Positions 13,501 through 21,220 of a stretch of 64,000 nt of DNA are shown here, piece after piece. Origin of the DNA: Nautilus pompilius (taxonomy: Eukaryota > Mollusca > Cephalopoda > Nautilida > Nautilidae); contig JACATO010000611.1 of the NCBI GenBank assembly GCA_018389105.1, positions 124,001-188,000 on the forward strand. The letters run 5' to 3'. The translations under genes and the position numbers were made by a program. The notes under the pieces were generated by a model. The model worked only from the letters and a program-made list of their open reading frames with translations, did not search any database and was not told the origin of the DNA. Each line of letters begins with the position of its first letter. Position 1 is the stretch's first letter.

Positions 13501-16500
13501 GAAAATACAACTTGGTAGGGTTTTTTTATGTTTATTTTAACTATATTTATTATTCTTTTTCTTATTTACATTCTTGGCACGATTAATGAAAGAACAATGA
13601 ATTCATGATAAGAATAAAAAGTTATTAGTGATGAGTTGCTTATAAACTACCTGTACTTTGAATCCAGAGTTAGATGATCAAAAGCAGAAAGAATAAGTCA
13701 TGGTGCAGAACCAGTAGTGGGAAAACATCTGATGTCTTAGCTTTGTGAAAAATCTCTCTCTCTCTCTCTCTCAATTTGTCAGACAGTCAAACAAATGATC
13801 AGCTACAAAGGCCCAACAAAAGGTGATTGGCTTAACTCTGCAGGGAATTCAATATCAAAGTCATTCCAAAAGTACTAACATTAAGAAGTCAGTTAATACA
13901 TCTGGCCCCAAAGGAAGACTATTATCTAACAAAGGTACTGTTTAATCTGTCACTTGTGGCTATGGTAAGAAATACATTGCTGAAACAGAGAAGTCCACAA
14001 ATGATCAACTAGAAAAGTGAGCATTAGCAGATTGTGCATGGTCATGTGATTATCAAGTCAGAAGGCAAATCTGCCATTATTGATTGTTAGTAGCATAACT
14101 ACAAAGCAAAAGTGAAAGAGGCAGTAGGCAAACATATCATTAAATTTATAAAATCGAATCTATGGTTTTTATTCTTTTCTGTTTGATTATTTTTTATTGG
14201 AAGGCAGCTCTCGGAGATACACACGCATACACGAACTTTCACACGTACCACTCACGCAAGCACCACAAAAAGATTAAAAAAAAAAAAAAGTTTATATTTC
14301 TTATTTACAAAGCTTTGATTAATCAATAATCATTCTTTGTATTGAATTGTTTCAATACTTAATATATTTAATATTTTGATACATCATTTTCCTCCAAAAT
14401 GTTAACAGATTTATTTTTCTATCTTTGGGTAACACATTTCAATTTCCTTTAAATTACTTTCTTTACATGGTTGTCAACGTTTAAAAATGTATGTTAGGAT
14501 ATTGATACTCTGCATTGGAGATTCTGTACCAAAGACCTAAGAAGCAGGCAAAAATGCTTAGTACAATAAAAAACCAAGGAGATGAAAAAGATCAGGGTAT
14601 TGTAGTTTGTTCCTAGAACAATGGGAAGGAGTGTTTAGTAAAGTCCTGCCAGTTATCCTTGTCCCTAAGGGAATGGAGGCAGATATGAACAGCAGTAAGG
14701 CTGATCAGCATGCAACATGTTTGTAAAGCAAAAGTAGATTCAAGCAGTATACTCATTATTAAATAAAAATGTATTATTATCACACATAAAAGCTGCTGTT
14801 TATTATTACATCAAATGCTATTGAAAACATTACAACTATATGAAGAATCTCAAAGATATTTGTTATGATTAAGAGAGGTATTCTACAAGCTAGGCTAACA
14901 GTATTTAAAACCATTAAATTTAACTATCCTTAATATTTATACCATTTTTATTACTACTTCCTATTTCACTCAGTGTTTTGTTTTGTTACATTGTTTTAAT
15001 GGAATTTTTTTTAAGTAACAATTTGACTGAAATAAAATTGCAGCACTTTTGATTTTTACATGTTCCTGTAAAAGCAGCCATTTACTGTTTTCAACTGTGT
15101 CTTGAAAATGATGTGATTAGGACTAATTGATTTGTAAATACCCTCCTTAGCTACTAAATATAAATTTATATTAATTCTTTACTTTTAAATGAATAATATT
15201 TAGTCTTTTTTTTTCAAAGTCAAATTCATTTTCAGTCCTCTCTTAATGATGTTGTTATACAGAGAAGAGAGAAACTTAAGAAATATGTAAGAAAATGGAT
15301 ATATTTAACTGCTATCAGTAATACTGCCTTATTGACAGTGAGTATCAGTATACCTATTATGTTGTTGTTTTTATTCAATAATGTTTAAAGAACTGCTAAT
15401 TCTCAAATAATTCCAAAAAAACTCTTTTGCTATAATCTTTCAGTATTAATTTCTAGAAGCTCACACTTTTATAGCAGCACTTTTTAAAATATATCAACAG
15501 TTGTTTCTGTTACTATAATTCTGTTTTTGTGGTTGCATATAGATAGAGGGAGAGAAGTTTTAAAATTTATTTTTATATAGTCCCTTTTGCCAAAACCATG
15601 TAACCATATTTACACTTTCTGCAGATACAATGACCTCTAGTGATATATAGTGTGCTATTGTTAAAGAATTTCTGGTTTTAAAAAAAACTTCAGTCATCAC
15701 AATAAAAATGTTTTCAGGCCAAAGTACTGAAATGTTTTTCATAACTGGTGTTACTTACTTTACTAATCATTTGCATAAACCTGTGGTGGGAACCTGAGTT
15801 TTAATTCCAGTTGGGAATGGCTCAGTTTGGCACACCTCCTTGGCATGACTTTTCGCTTTGTTCAATAGCTGGCCACACCTAAACATCAATAGTAGAGTTT
15901 ATGGTTATGGTAACTACTACCTAAAGGTTCAATTTAGTTACTACATTTGGAAGAGAAACCAGAATGAGATATAAATGGAACAAAACACGGCAAGTGTTGC
16001 CTTGTCATCCAAATGGATGTATAAAATTTGAGAAATAATTTAAAATGCGTAATTCAGAATTATGCAATGCAAATCTTTTGAATGTACCAGATGGCCTTGT
16101 TCCAATTTAAAACTTCAAATTCTGGAATATTTGTTTATCAAATACTGAAGCCTATTTTGAATGGACACAAAGCTTTTGTGCACTTTTCCCTCTTTTCTCA
16201 AATCTGCATATTTTTGATTTTTTTTCTCCTTTTTTTCAAACTTTATTATAAAGAAGGACAGCCCAGGTTCAGTTCTTGTCAAGGTCCAGTATGTTTTTAA
16301 ATGCTCTTTTGTACCATTTCATCTGTATGTGTTTTCTCTCACATCTAAACACAGGAGTTCTAGTAAGGATTTTCCAACAGTGTTGGTTACACTTAAAAAT
16401 TACTATCTTGAAAGGACTCACCAAGTACAGTATATTTGTGCCAAGAGAGAGAGCAATGAGACAATCAAACATTTCGTGAATGCAGGTCATCCATAGGTTA

Positions 16501-19500
16501 TATGAGTAATATTAGAAGGAAAAAAAGTTTTTATTATTCCACATTTGTGGCCTTTGTTTGCGTGTGCCCACGTTGGTTTCTTATGTTGACAACGAACTAA
16601 AGTATAGTTTGAAATAATAATTTGTTTCTTTTTAAATAAAATTATACTTACAAAATTTATTTTAGTGTTTAATCAAAGAAAAAAGTTCACACACTAAGGA
16701 GAGAAAGAAACAAAAATAATTAGGCCTAAAGTGTTGCATGTTGTTGTTTTCATGCTCATCACAAAAAATGTTAAAATCTAATGTGCTGTATGTAGTATAT
16801 GGGATGATATCATTTTAGCATAAGTGAGATTCTAGAATTGGTACATTAAATTCAGTGTTATGATTTTCTTTTTAATTATTTTGTTATATTGACTCCAAAG
16901 AAGAAAATTCAAAATGTCCAGTTGAATTTGTGAAGCTTCATATTTCTTAGTTTTAGATACTATGCAATATTTTGATACAAAGGACAAGTGTACAATCAAC
17001 ATCATAACTTCACTTGTTTTACTGTGTAAAATCAATTTTTATTTAGCCCAAGAATGAAATATTTAGCATAATTTCTGAGAATGCTGAATTAACAAATTAA
17101 AATCAAATATTTTGATTTTTTTAATGTTTAAAGGCAGTTGAGAACGTAAAGAAAAAAATGTGGAAATACTGGAGATTTTACTTTATTCAAGAAAAAACAC
17201 AAACAAAAGTGGGAAAATGTGGAAATAAAGCATTATTATTTGAAGTGAGTATGACTACATCTTTTAATTATAGAAATGAACCCATATACAACATTTGGAC
17301 TGATGGGGGGATTTAAGGATAATTTTGATAAAAAAATTGTATACTTTAATATGTACATTCAAAATATTTGATGATGTGTTTTTGTCTTTTAGGTTGACAA
17401 AATAACGATCATTTTTTGTTTTGATCTAACTGCTTATTTCTTACACAAATGATAAACTGTTGGTTTTATTTAATAATTTCCTTAATTGATTTATTTTCTG
17501 TTATTTTTATTCATTTTTTATTCAAATTTAAGATGAAGTTCATTTGAGAAATATTTTCAAAAAATCTATGGTAAATTCTCCACTAATTTTTCAGATCCTT
17601 GTAGAAAACAAAGCCACTTATTATCAACTGGATGTTAACAGAAATTTTCTAAAAATATCCATAAGTCTTGTTTCAGTTTTTTACCCAGTCTATTTGTTTT
17701 TCTTTTAACAAAACACAACCTTACCATATATTATCTGCCAACATTGAGTGTTTCAAATTTTGGTTATAGGTAATTTCACCAGTTATCATACTGGAATATA
17801 TTTATTCACTTTGGAAAATATAGAAAGAAAGCACCTGCTAAGCATGGAAACTATACCTAAAACAGCCACTAGAGTCTTCGGTTTGTCATAATGAGGGGTG
17901 TTTGCTAATTAATACATTCATTGAAGCATGTGAAATTATTCAATCAATAACAAGCACATACTCTCATTTAATTTTTTCTATTCCTTTTCAATTTCATTTC
18001 TAATTATATGTATAAATATCCTCAACAAAGCCTCTGGCAGCTTTCAAGCTGGAAGTTGTTAAGTTCACTGGAGAAAATAGTGGTAATATGGCCATGCCCA
18101 GGAAATACAATTTCAACAAAAAATTTGTTAGGCACTGGCATAAAGCAAAGGATATTTTACATACTATGAAGAAAATCAGGAAAGCAACATCGTAGCTGCA
18201 GAACAAGGCAGACTGACATTGAGGGTAATTGCTGTCCTTAAATTATTTCAACACCCCATTTATGGGGAAGATTGTCCACAAAGTAGTTCAGTGATACATG
18301 CGCACAGCTCATTAATATTTATGAACCCAGAAGTACTGTAGACAGCGACGCAATACAACAGTGTTATGAAGGGTTTGACATATTGTTCTTACTGGTTGAG
18401 GGTTTGGCTAACTAACATAGTTGATCTAGTTTTGTCTTATACTCCAAATCTATGAGCGAAAGAAAGTAAAATAGAAAAATTAGCCGGTTCAACTTCACAT
18501 TGACTTATTCCTTGAAAAATACTATAAATGAAAGACATTACAGTTTAGGGAGGCGGAGAAAATGAATTGTATTCATGATTTGTTCACAAAGTTAACTTTA
18601 ACAAATGACTGCCCAGAATTAAAGGACTTGACATTTTATTGATACTTACCAAAATCAAATAGTGTGTTCCATTATTGGATTAATTGCAATGTTATTGTGG
18701 GTATTTAATTACCTAAGCTAAATGACATTTTGTATAAATTTGCAACATTTTGGCAAAATTTGCTGGTAGAAACAAATTTAATGAGCTATATTTGTGAAAT
18801 GGCTGTTAACTGCTGCTTGATAGTAAATCTAAGATTCTGCAATATATACAGGTCTTTCTGTTAATATCTTTCCATCTCTAGTCTACCCGGCAACTGAATG
18901 TTTGCTAAATGTCATTTATCATTTATTGGTTTCTTATGATGACAACATTTTGATCACTGATGAAGAGGTTTTTTTAATTGAATAATTAGGATTTTGTATT
19001 AACTCAGAAGGTTAGCATACTGGTAAGATCATTCAAGCTACTTGTGTTATGAACATTCTTGTTCTTCTTGACATTATAGAATTAAAATCAACTCTTAGTT
19101 TACTAAACTTTTATGTGAAATTTTTTACAAAACTTGTCTGCACCACTTCATTTGCTATTAGAGAAAAATGTATAATTGTCTTAATCCTGACCTCTAATGC
19201 TCCTTTATATTGATTAGCAGTAGTTTTGGATCTTAGATTGTCTAATGGAATTAGAAACAGCTTTTGTGAGAAGTTTGGCACTTGTTAAAAATCATTGTTC
19301 AACTTCTCTATGTGTAATTTGGTTTTAAAAATGTTATCAATATGTATATGGCAGGGCCCCAGTTGGCAAATGGAGATGAAGAAAAATTGTATTAAGTAAA
19401 ATACTGAATTAAATAAAACAAAATTTTTCACAATTCATGTATGTTCTCATAAAACTAGTTTCATCTATAAAATGGAAAAATAAGGTGAAACCCAAATTTT

Positions 19501-21192
19501 GTTAATTTTATATTATGAAAAAATGCACCATTTATTATATAAAATGCATAACCACCACCACAGTGCTGGAAATGAGGTAAGTATTCAGATTGTCAGATGA
19601 CTTCATGAAATTACATCTATTTAGAGAAGACAAAAATAATTTTACATTTATGAAATAAATTCAGTTTCTGGTTTATTTAACACCAAACTCCTTTAGTGTT
19701 AGCACATCTGACATCAAATGTACATACATACTGTACTATAGTTATTATATATAAACAAATAATTAAGCTAGAAATGTACTGCAAATGTTATTTATTATCT
19801 ATAAAACTTTATATTAAAAACAGTACTAAGGTTAAATACAGGAAGTTCAGTAGTAATTATGAGTTTTACTTTTTAAAATATAATTACATTTGTTTTGGTC
19901 TTAAGGCTTTAATAAAATTGCCTCACAAATGTGGTAGAGAACATTAAATATACATTCGTTGATGACTGAGTTTGGTTCAGGCCTCTCTGGCTAAGGTGTG
20001 GCTACGGGGCATCGTGTCCTTAGCCTTCCATTTGGGGTAACCAGCTAAGTGCCACGCCTTTTGGGTGTGGTCACTTGGGATCCGCCCTGGAGAGCAGGGA
20101 ACGAGTACTCTGTTAGCCGCTGCAGACGGAAAGTCCCCTGCTTGAAAAGAGTGGGGGCAAGGGACGCTTTTTGCCCTTGGCCTGCCTGTTTGACTGGAAA
20201 GGTTAGGCACGTCAGGACCGATTTTCGGACCTGAGGCGGCAAGGCTTTTTTGGCTGGGAAAGCAATTGCTCTAATGGGGGCTTTTGCCCCTCCACTAACG
20301 AAGTGCTTCGATGCCTCAACCTGGGTTTCAGCCCCAACTCGGAGCTCGCTCCACTGGAGGTTCTGACCTCCCCACCCACTCCCTTCTCTTTGGAGACCTA
20401 CACTACACCACACATTGCAAACACCACACCAAAAAAAAAAAAAAAAGAAGGGTGGTTCTTTCCATCCAACCTGGGTTTGACTTAGATTCGCAGTAGGAAC
20501 TTGTAATCGTCTGTGTTCTGAGGTGAAAGTTGTACTCCCAGAGCTTTAGATAGGCAGAAGCAAGAGATCCCTTTTCCCTGGATTGATGATTAGGCTCCTC
20601 AGGACCAATTTTTGGACCTGAGGGGCCAAGGCTTTTTTCCCAAAGGGTTTTTGGCTGGGGAAGTGATCACTCTAACGGAGCTTTGCTCCACCATGTGATT
20701 TTTCTCCATATAACAGAGGACTTCATCCTCCAATTGGGTTTCAGCCCCCTACACACAGCTTTACTCCTTTAGAGATTTTTGCCTCTTTACCCATCCCTTC
20801 TCTTCACACACACACACACACACGTTAATCACCACAAAAAAGAAAACAGATCTAGTAGTTTTCTACTAATAGTGAGCCTGCTTACATTTGAGTATACCTT
20901 CAGCTGTTATCTTTGAAATGAAGTGCACTGATTTATTTAAAGCTACTGCTAACATCTTTATGAAATTTCACTACATCCTTGCATTCTATGCAAAATTTTT
21001 GGGAACCTGTTTGAAAATGTGCTATTGTATTTTTGTCACTTTTTTTTTCAGGTCCTTTATTCATGGAACTATGTAAGTAGGAGGAAGAAAATGTTAACAC
21101 TTGCGCCAAATTTATCACAGATTCCACAAAACAGTCTGATCAATTCATTGAGATGTCAGTCATCAGGGGCGATAGAAGAAATATTATTGTAA
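827..21192 (+). CDS. SFI1: SFI1-like centrin-binding-repeat protein gene (spliced, 5' end probably outside the window)
   Basis: Eight exons on the + strand were assembled by eye: 827-885, 2516-2723, 4801-6377, 8625-8769, 9579-9779, 15236-15337, 17134-17244 and 21052-21192. The translation is very rich in Lys, Phe, Leu and Trp and repeats the pattern hydrophobic-x-x-Trp-Lys/Arg. This is the hallmark of Sfi1, an extended helix that binds centrins at centrosomes, basal bodies or spindle pole bodies; that role is family knowledge. Phases agree across exons 1-2-3, 4-5 and 6-7-8. They do not agree for 3 to 4 (with the preferred acceptor) or 5 to 6, so at least one exon is missed or misplaced there. 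No initiator Met was identified, because the first visible exon begins at a splice acceptor. An AATAAA follows the stop by about 25 bases. The introns are full of transposons. Other Trp-repeat centrosomal proteins are possible, but SFI1 fits best. Confidence 0.7.
886..2515 (+). other. Intron 1 of the SFI1-like gene
   Basis: AT-rich intron between GTGAGT and AAACAG. I see simple A/T runs and a short GCGCGCACACAC patch near 1965-1978, but no coding exon or mobile element. Confidence 0.45.
2516..2723 (+). CDS. SFI1: SFI1-like gene, exon 2
   Basis: The acceptor AAACAG ends at 2515 and the donor GTAAAG starts at 2724. In phase with the previous exon it encodes a basic helical stretch containing FKMWINYRKK, FSAFRWATDW and RAFWKISHLYK, all Sfi1-type Trp motifs. 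It ends in phase 0. The ATG at 2559 lies inside the exon and is probably not the start, since the frame stays open upstream to the acceptor. Confidence 0.65.
2724..4079 (+). other. Intron 2 of the SFI1-like gene, left part
   Basis: AT-rich intron sequence without recognisable features. A 73-codon open frame at 2915-3136 has no motif and is probably chance. Confidence 0.45.
4080..4770 (-). pseudogene. Degenerate Tc1/mariner-superfamily (DDE) transposase remnant inside an SFI1 intron
   Basis: Read on the minus strand, with frame jumps and stops, the segment gives IVGLTFFENRVTDKLYLEIL, then WFMQGRAP, HLTV, ELLDENYFEQ and the diagnostic WPPRCHDLTPPDLFLWG followed by ILKER (about 4218-4320). This last block is the third catalytic Asp region of IS630/Tc1/mariner transposases, in a group that carries LTPPDFFLWG. 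The second catalytic position, normally Asp in a DGAP-type motif, reads Gly here. Only the C-terminal two thirds are recognisable and no terminal inverted repeats were found, so this is a fossil. It lies between exons 2 and 3 of the SFI1-like gene in the opposite orientation. Confidence 0.65.
4801..6377 (+). CDS. SFI1: SFI1-like gene, large repeat exon
   Basis: The acceptor TTTTCAG ends at 4800. The frame is open for 525 codons, and a G|GTAATT donor lies at 6378 just before an in-frame TAA (6379-6381). From about 4882 the translation divides into consecutive units of 53-56 residues starting at 4882, 5047, 5215, 5374, 5539, 5704, 5869, 6031 and 6196. Each unit has an F/L-x-x-W-K motif near residue 13 and usually a second V/F-x-x-W motif near residue 38. 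Units 5 and 6 both open with ERNAK, so some duplication looks comparatively recent. The units match tandem centrin-binding sites of the Sfi1 type. No stop or frameshift interrupts the 1.58 kb, which argues that the gene is functional. If the donor is unused, the protein isoform would end at 6381. Confidence 0.8.
6382..7664. other. SFI1 intron 3, left part, unassigned
   Basis: Intron-like sequence with a poly-C run near 7350-7360. The 6.85-7.65 kb part is less AT-rich and has the look of an old repeat, but no frame gave a motif I trust. Confidence 0.35.
7665..8315 (-). mobile_element. Internally deleted mariner-like element
   Basis: Minus-strand reading gives an N-terminal helix-turn-helix-like block (LSTEIHQRMLVQYGKK, about 8025-8080) followed almost directly by the C-terminal catalytic block PHPPYSPD plus SDSHHFEPWKDARQGKKF (about 7870-7955). 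The central part of the transposase is missing. Both blocks resemble mariner transposases of the HLFGPLK type. The ends look like imperfect inverted repeats: GGTTGTTTCAGAAAGTAA near 7671 and the complement of TTTTCTGAAAG near 8305. It is non-autonomous and inside an SFI1 intron. Confidence 0.6.
8419..8456. repeat. (TC)n/(AC)n microsatellite
   Basis: A TC run passes directly into an AC run, within an SFI1 intron. Confidence 0.9.
8625..8769 (+). CDS. SFI1: SFI1-like gene, exon 4
   Basis: The acceptor ATTTCTAG ends at 8624 and a perfect GTAAGT donor begins at 8770. The translation includes KLFYFWLARLWENK and RQYALRLKK, two more Trp repeats. The end phase fits the next exon at 9579. The start phase does not fit the preceding exon's GTAATT donor. 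It would fit if the exon began at 8653 after a weaker CAG, or if another exon intervenes. Boundaries at the 5' side are therefore uncertain. Confidence 0.55.
9579..9779 (+). CDS. SFI1: SFI1-like gene, exon 5
   Basis: A TTTTCCTAG acceptor ends at 9578 and a GTGAGA donor begins at 9780. In the phase set by exon 4 it reads VLISWYNYVKKQYYL, then LLMKFACWKKAFEDR, again the Sfi1 pattern with Trp followed by Lys. It ends with two spare bases, which does not match the phase-0 start of the exon at 15236, so a further exon is predicted in the interval. Confidence 0.65.
10504..10550. repeat. (TAA)n microsatellite
   Basis: About fifteen perfect TAA/AAT units. Such tails can mark the end of old retroposons, but no element body was recognised alongside. 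Confidence 0.9.
11037..11520 (+). pseudogene. Decayed coding-like tract, left part
   Basis: One phase stays readable with only a few stops over roughly 450 bases: HRLKQCLSKEQHKDV, then HFKLLLNACDTCYISWRKDM, later MDLHFYFDKRTNRKR, KFQDLCNREVRKILK and PKNVSGVIFAVEETSES. The composition is protein-like rather than transposase-like and I do not recognise the family. Intron position, lack of splice sites and scattered stops suggest a dead retrocopy or an old element. The mariner at 11791 separates it from a similar open tract at 13142-13453. Confidence 0.35.
11537..11553. repeat. (AC)n microsatellite
   Basis: A short run of AC dinucleotides. Confidence 0.8.
11791..13049 (+). mobile_element. Mariner element with both terminal inverted repeats and TA target duplication
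   Basis: The left end TGAGGTCTGTCAAAAAAGTA (11791) and the reverse complement of the right end CGAGATCTGTTGAAAAAGTA (ending 13049) form inverted repeats of about 30 bases, both continuing TCTGAC. TA flanks each side (11789-11790 and 13050-13051), the expected mariner duplication. The length of 1259 bases is normal for an intact mariner. It carries one broken transposase on the + strand and sits in an SFI1 intron inside the decayed tract at 11.0-13.5 kb. Confidence 0.9.
11998..12978 (+). pseudogene. Mariner transposase, disrupted
   Basis: The N-terminal part reads IHKIQQAFGDNAMGVAQIKEW, then a shift into FKDGRTS and VESDQRSGRPS. The helix-turn-helix region MVREIGDEVWISKDSAH follows. The first catalytic block VITGDET is present, but the expected Trp-Val after it is replaced by stops at about 12477. 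The second block is LHHDNTP, with the downstream His lost, and the third is SPDMAPSDFWLFP. Spacing is consistent with a D,D34D mariner. The C-terminus ends in CFEQWKDSWAKC. At least three frame changes and several stops show it is inactive. In life the enzyme would cut and paste the element at TA sites. Confidence 0.85.
13142..13453 (+). pseudogene. Unrecognised open tract right of the mariner
   Basis: A 103-codon open frame containing FLDKMPSVDKHIDCLCMQF, TDELLEDILEKEHADVQWH and a basic tail. It is acidic/basic alternating and protein-like, but no family was recognised. It may be the continuation of the decayed tract at 11.04-11.52 kb, split by the mariner. Further 3' (about 13830-13950) another readable stretch gives VIGLTLQGIQYQSHSK. 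It could alternatively hold the missing SFI1 exon, but no good splice pair of the right phase was found. Confidence 0.3.
13752..13772. repeat. (TC)n microsatellite
   Basis: Perfect TC dinucleotide run. Confidence 0.85.
14205..14294 (+). repeat. 3' fragment of the hairpin-rich retroposon-like family
   Basis: The segment CTCTCGGAGATACACACG, then an AC-rich stretch, then GCAAGCACCACAAAAAG and a pure A tract, matches the 3' end of the dimeric repeat at 20.0-20.83 kb, which reads GGAGACCTACAC... CACCACACCAAAA. It looks like a 5'-truncated retroposed copy. Confidence 0.45.
15236..15337 (+). CDS. SFI1: SFI1-like gene, exon 6
   Basis: The acceptor ATTTTCAG ends at 15235 and the donor GTGAGT begins at 15338. 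The exon is 34 codons in phase 0 at both ends and encodes a basic helix with LKKYVRKWIYLTAI. Its phase joins exactly to the next exon at 17134. Confidence 0.55.
15338..17133 (+). other. SFI1 intron between exons 6 and 7
   Basis: AT-rich. A readable stretch at about 16270-16610 (PRERAMRQSNIS, VIHRLYEYY with a stop, CLRVPTLVSYVDN) looks like old coding-derived repeat but is not assignable. The rest is featureless. Confidence 0.35.
17134..17244 (+). CDS. SFI1: SFI1-like gene, exon 7
   Basis: The 37-codon phase-0 exon lies between an AAAG acceptor ending at 17133 and a GTGAGT donor at 17245. It encodes ENVKKKMWKYWRFYFIQEK, a typical K-x-W-x-x-W repeat. The alternative CAG acceptor at 17137 would put a stop in frame, so 17133 is preferred. 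Confidence 0.6.
17245..19980 (+). other. SFI1 intron between exons 7 and 8, left part
   Basis: AT-rich intron sequence. I see no repeat with definable ends and no convincing exon; short open frames here lack motifs. Confidence 0.4.
19981..20830 (+). repeat. Dimeric, hairpin-rich retroposon-like repeat
   Basis: A GC-richer block in an AT-rich intron made of two related units offset by about 387 bases. Unit A is about 20095-20445 and unit B about 20492-20830; they are matched at AGGACC (20214 and 20601) and at GGGTTTCAGCCCC. Each ends in an ACCACA-type motif and an A-rich tail, as retroposed RNAs do. Short perfect stems are unusually dense: GGCTAAGG/CCTTAGCC (19989-20025), GGGGC-TTTT-GCCCC (20277-20290), CGAAG-TG-CTTCG (20299-20310), GGAGC-TC-GCTCC (20341-20352), GGAGGT-TCTG-ACCTCC (20356-20371), GGAGC-TTT-GCTCC (20677-20689) and GAGGA-CTTCA-TCCTC (20716-20730). 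No transposase or tRNA body was recognised. Confidence 0.6.
20805..20823. repeat. (CA)n microsatellite at the tail of repeat unit B
   Basis: CA run immediately before the A-rich end of unit B; unit A has a looser CACACC-rich stretch in the same place. Confidence 0.8.
21052..21192 (+). CDS. SFI1: SFI1-like gene, terminal exon
   Basis: A strong polypyrimidine acceptor (CACTTTTTTTTTCAG) ends at 21051. In the phase set by exon 7 it encodes VLYSWNYVSRRKKM and a 32-residue polar tail, ending in TAA at 21190-21192. The final Trp repeat followed by a repeat-free tail suits the C-terminus of a Sfi1-like protein. Confidence 0.65.
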   Translation, partial: VLYSWNYVSRRKKMLTLAPNLSQIPQNSLINSLRCQSSGAIEEILL

Positions 21193-21214
21193 TTAATTTT
21201 AGTGTTTTTTTCTG

Positions 21215-21220
21215 AATAAA
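21215..21220 (+). other. Polyadenylation signal of the SFI1-like gene
   Basis: A canonical AATAAA lies 23 bases after the stop codon, in a T-rich context. A very short 3' UTR is implied if it is used. Confidence 0.5.

Noticed and set aside
14500-14580. Candidate missing SFI1 exon around LHWRFCTKDLRSRQK
   Set aside because: The Trp motif is in a frame without a usable acceptor, and the only nearby acceptor puts a stop in frame.
20049-20496. Several 60-120-codon open frames on both strands in the GC-richer block
   Set aside because: They lack motifs, overlap on both strands, and are explained by the low stop-codon density of a GC-rich repeat.
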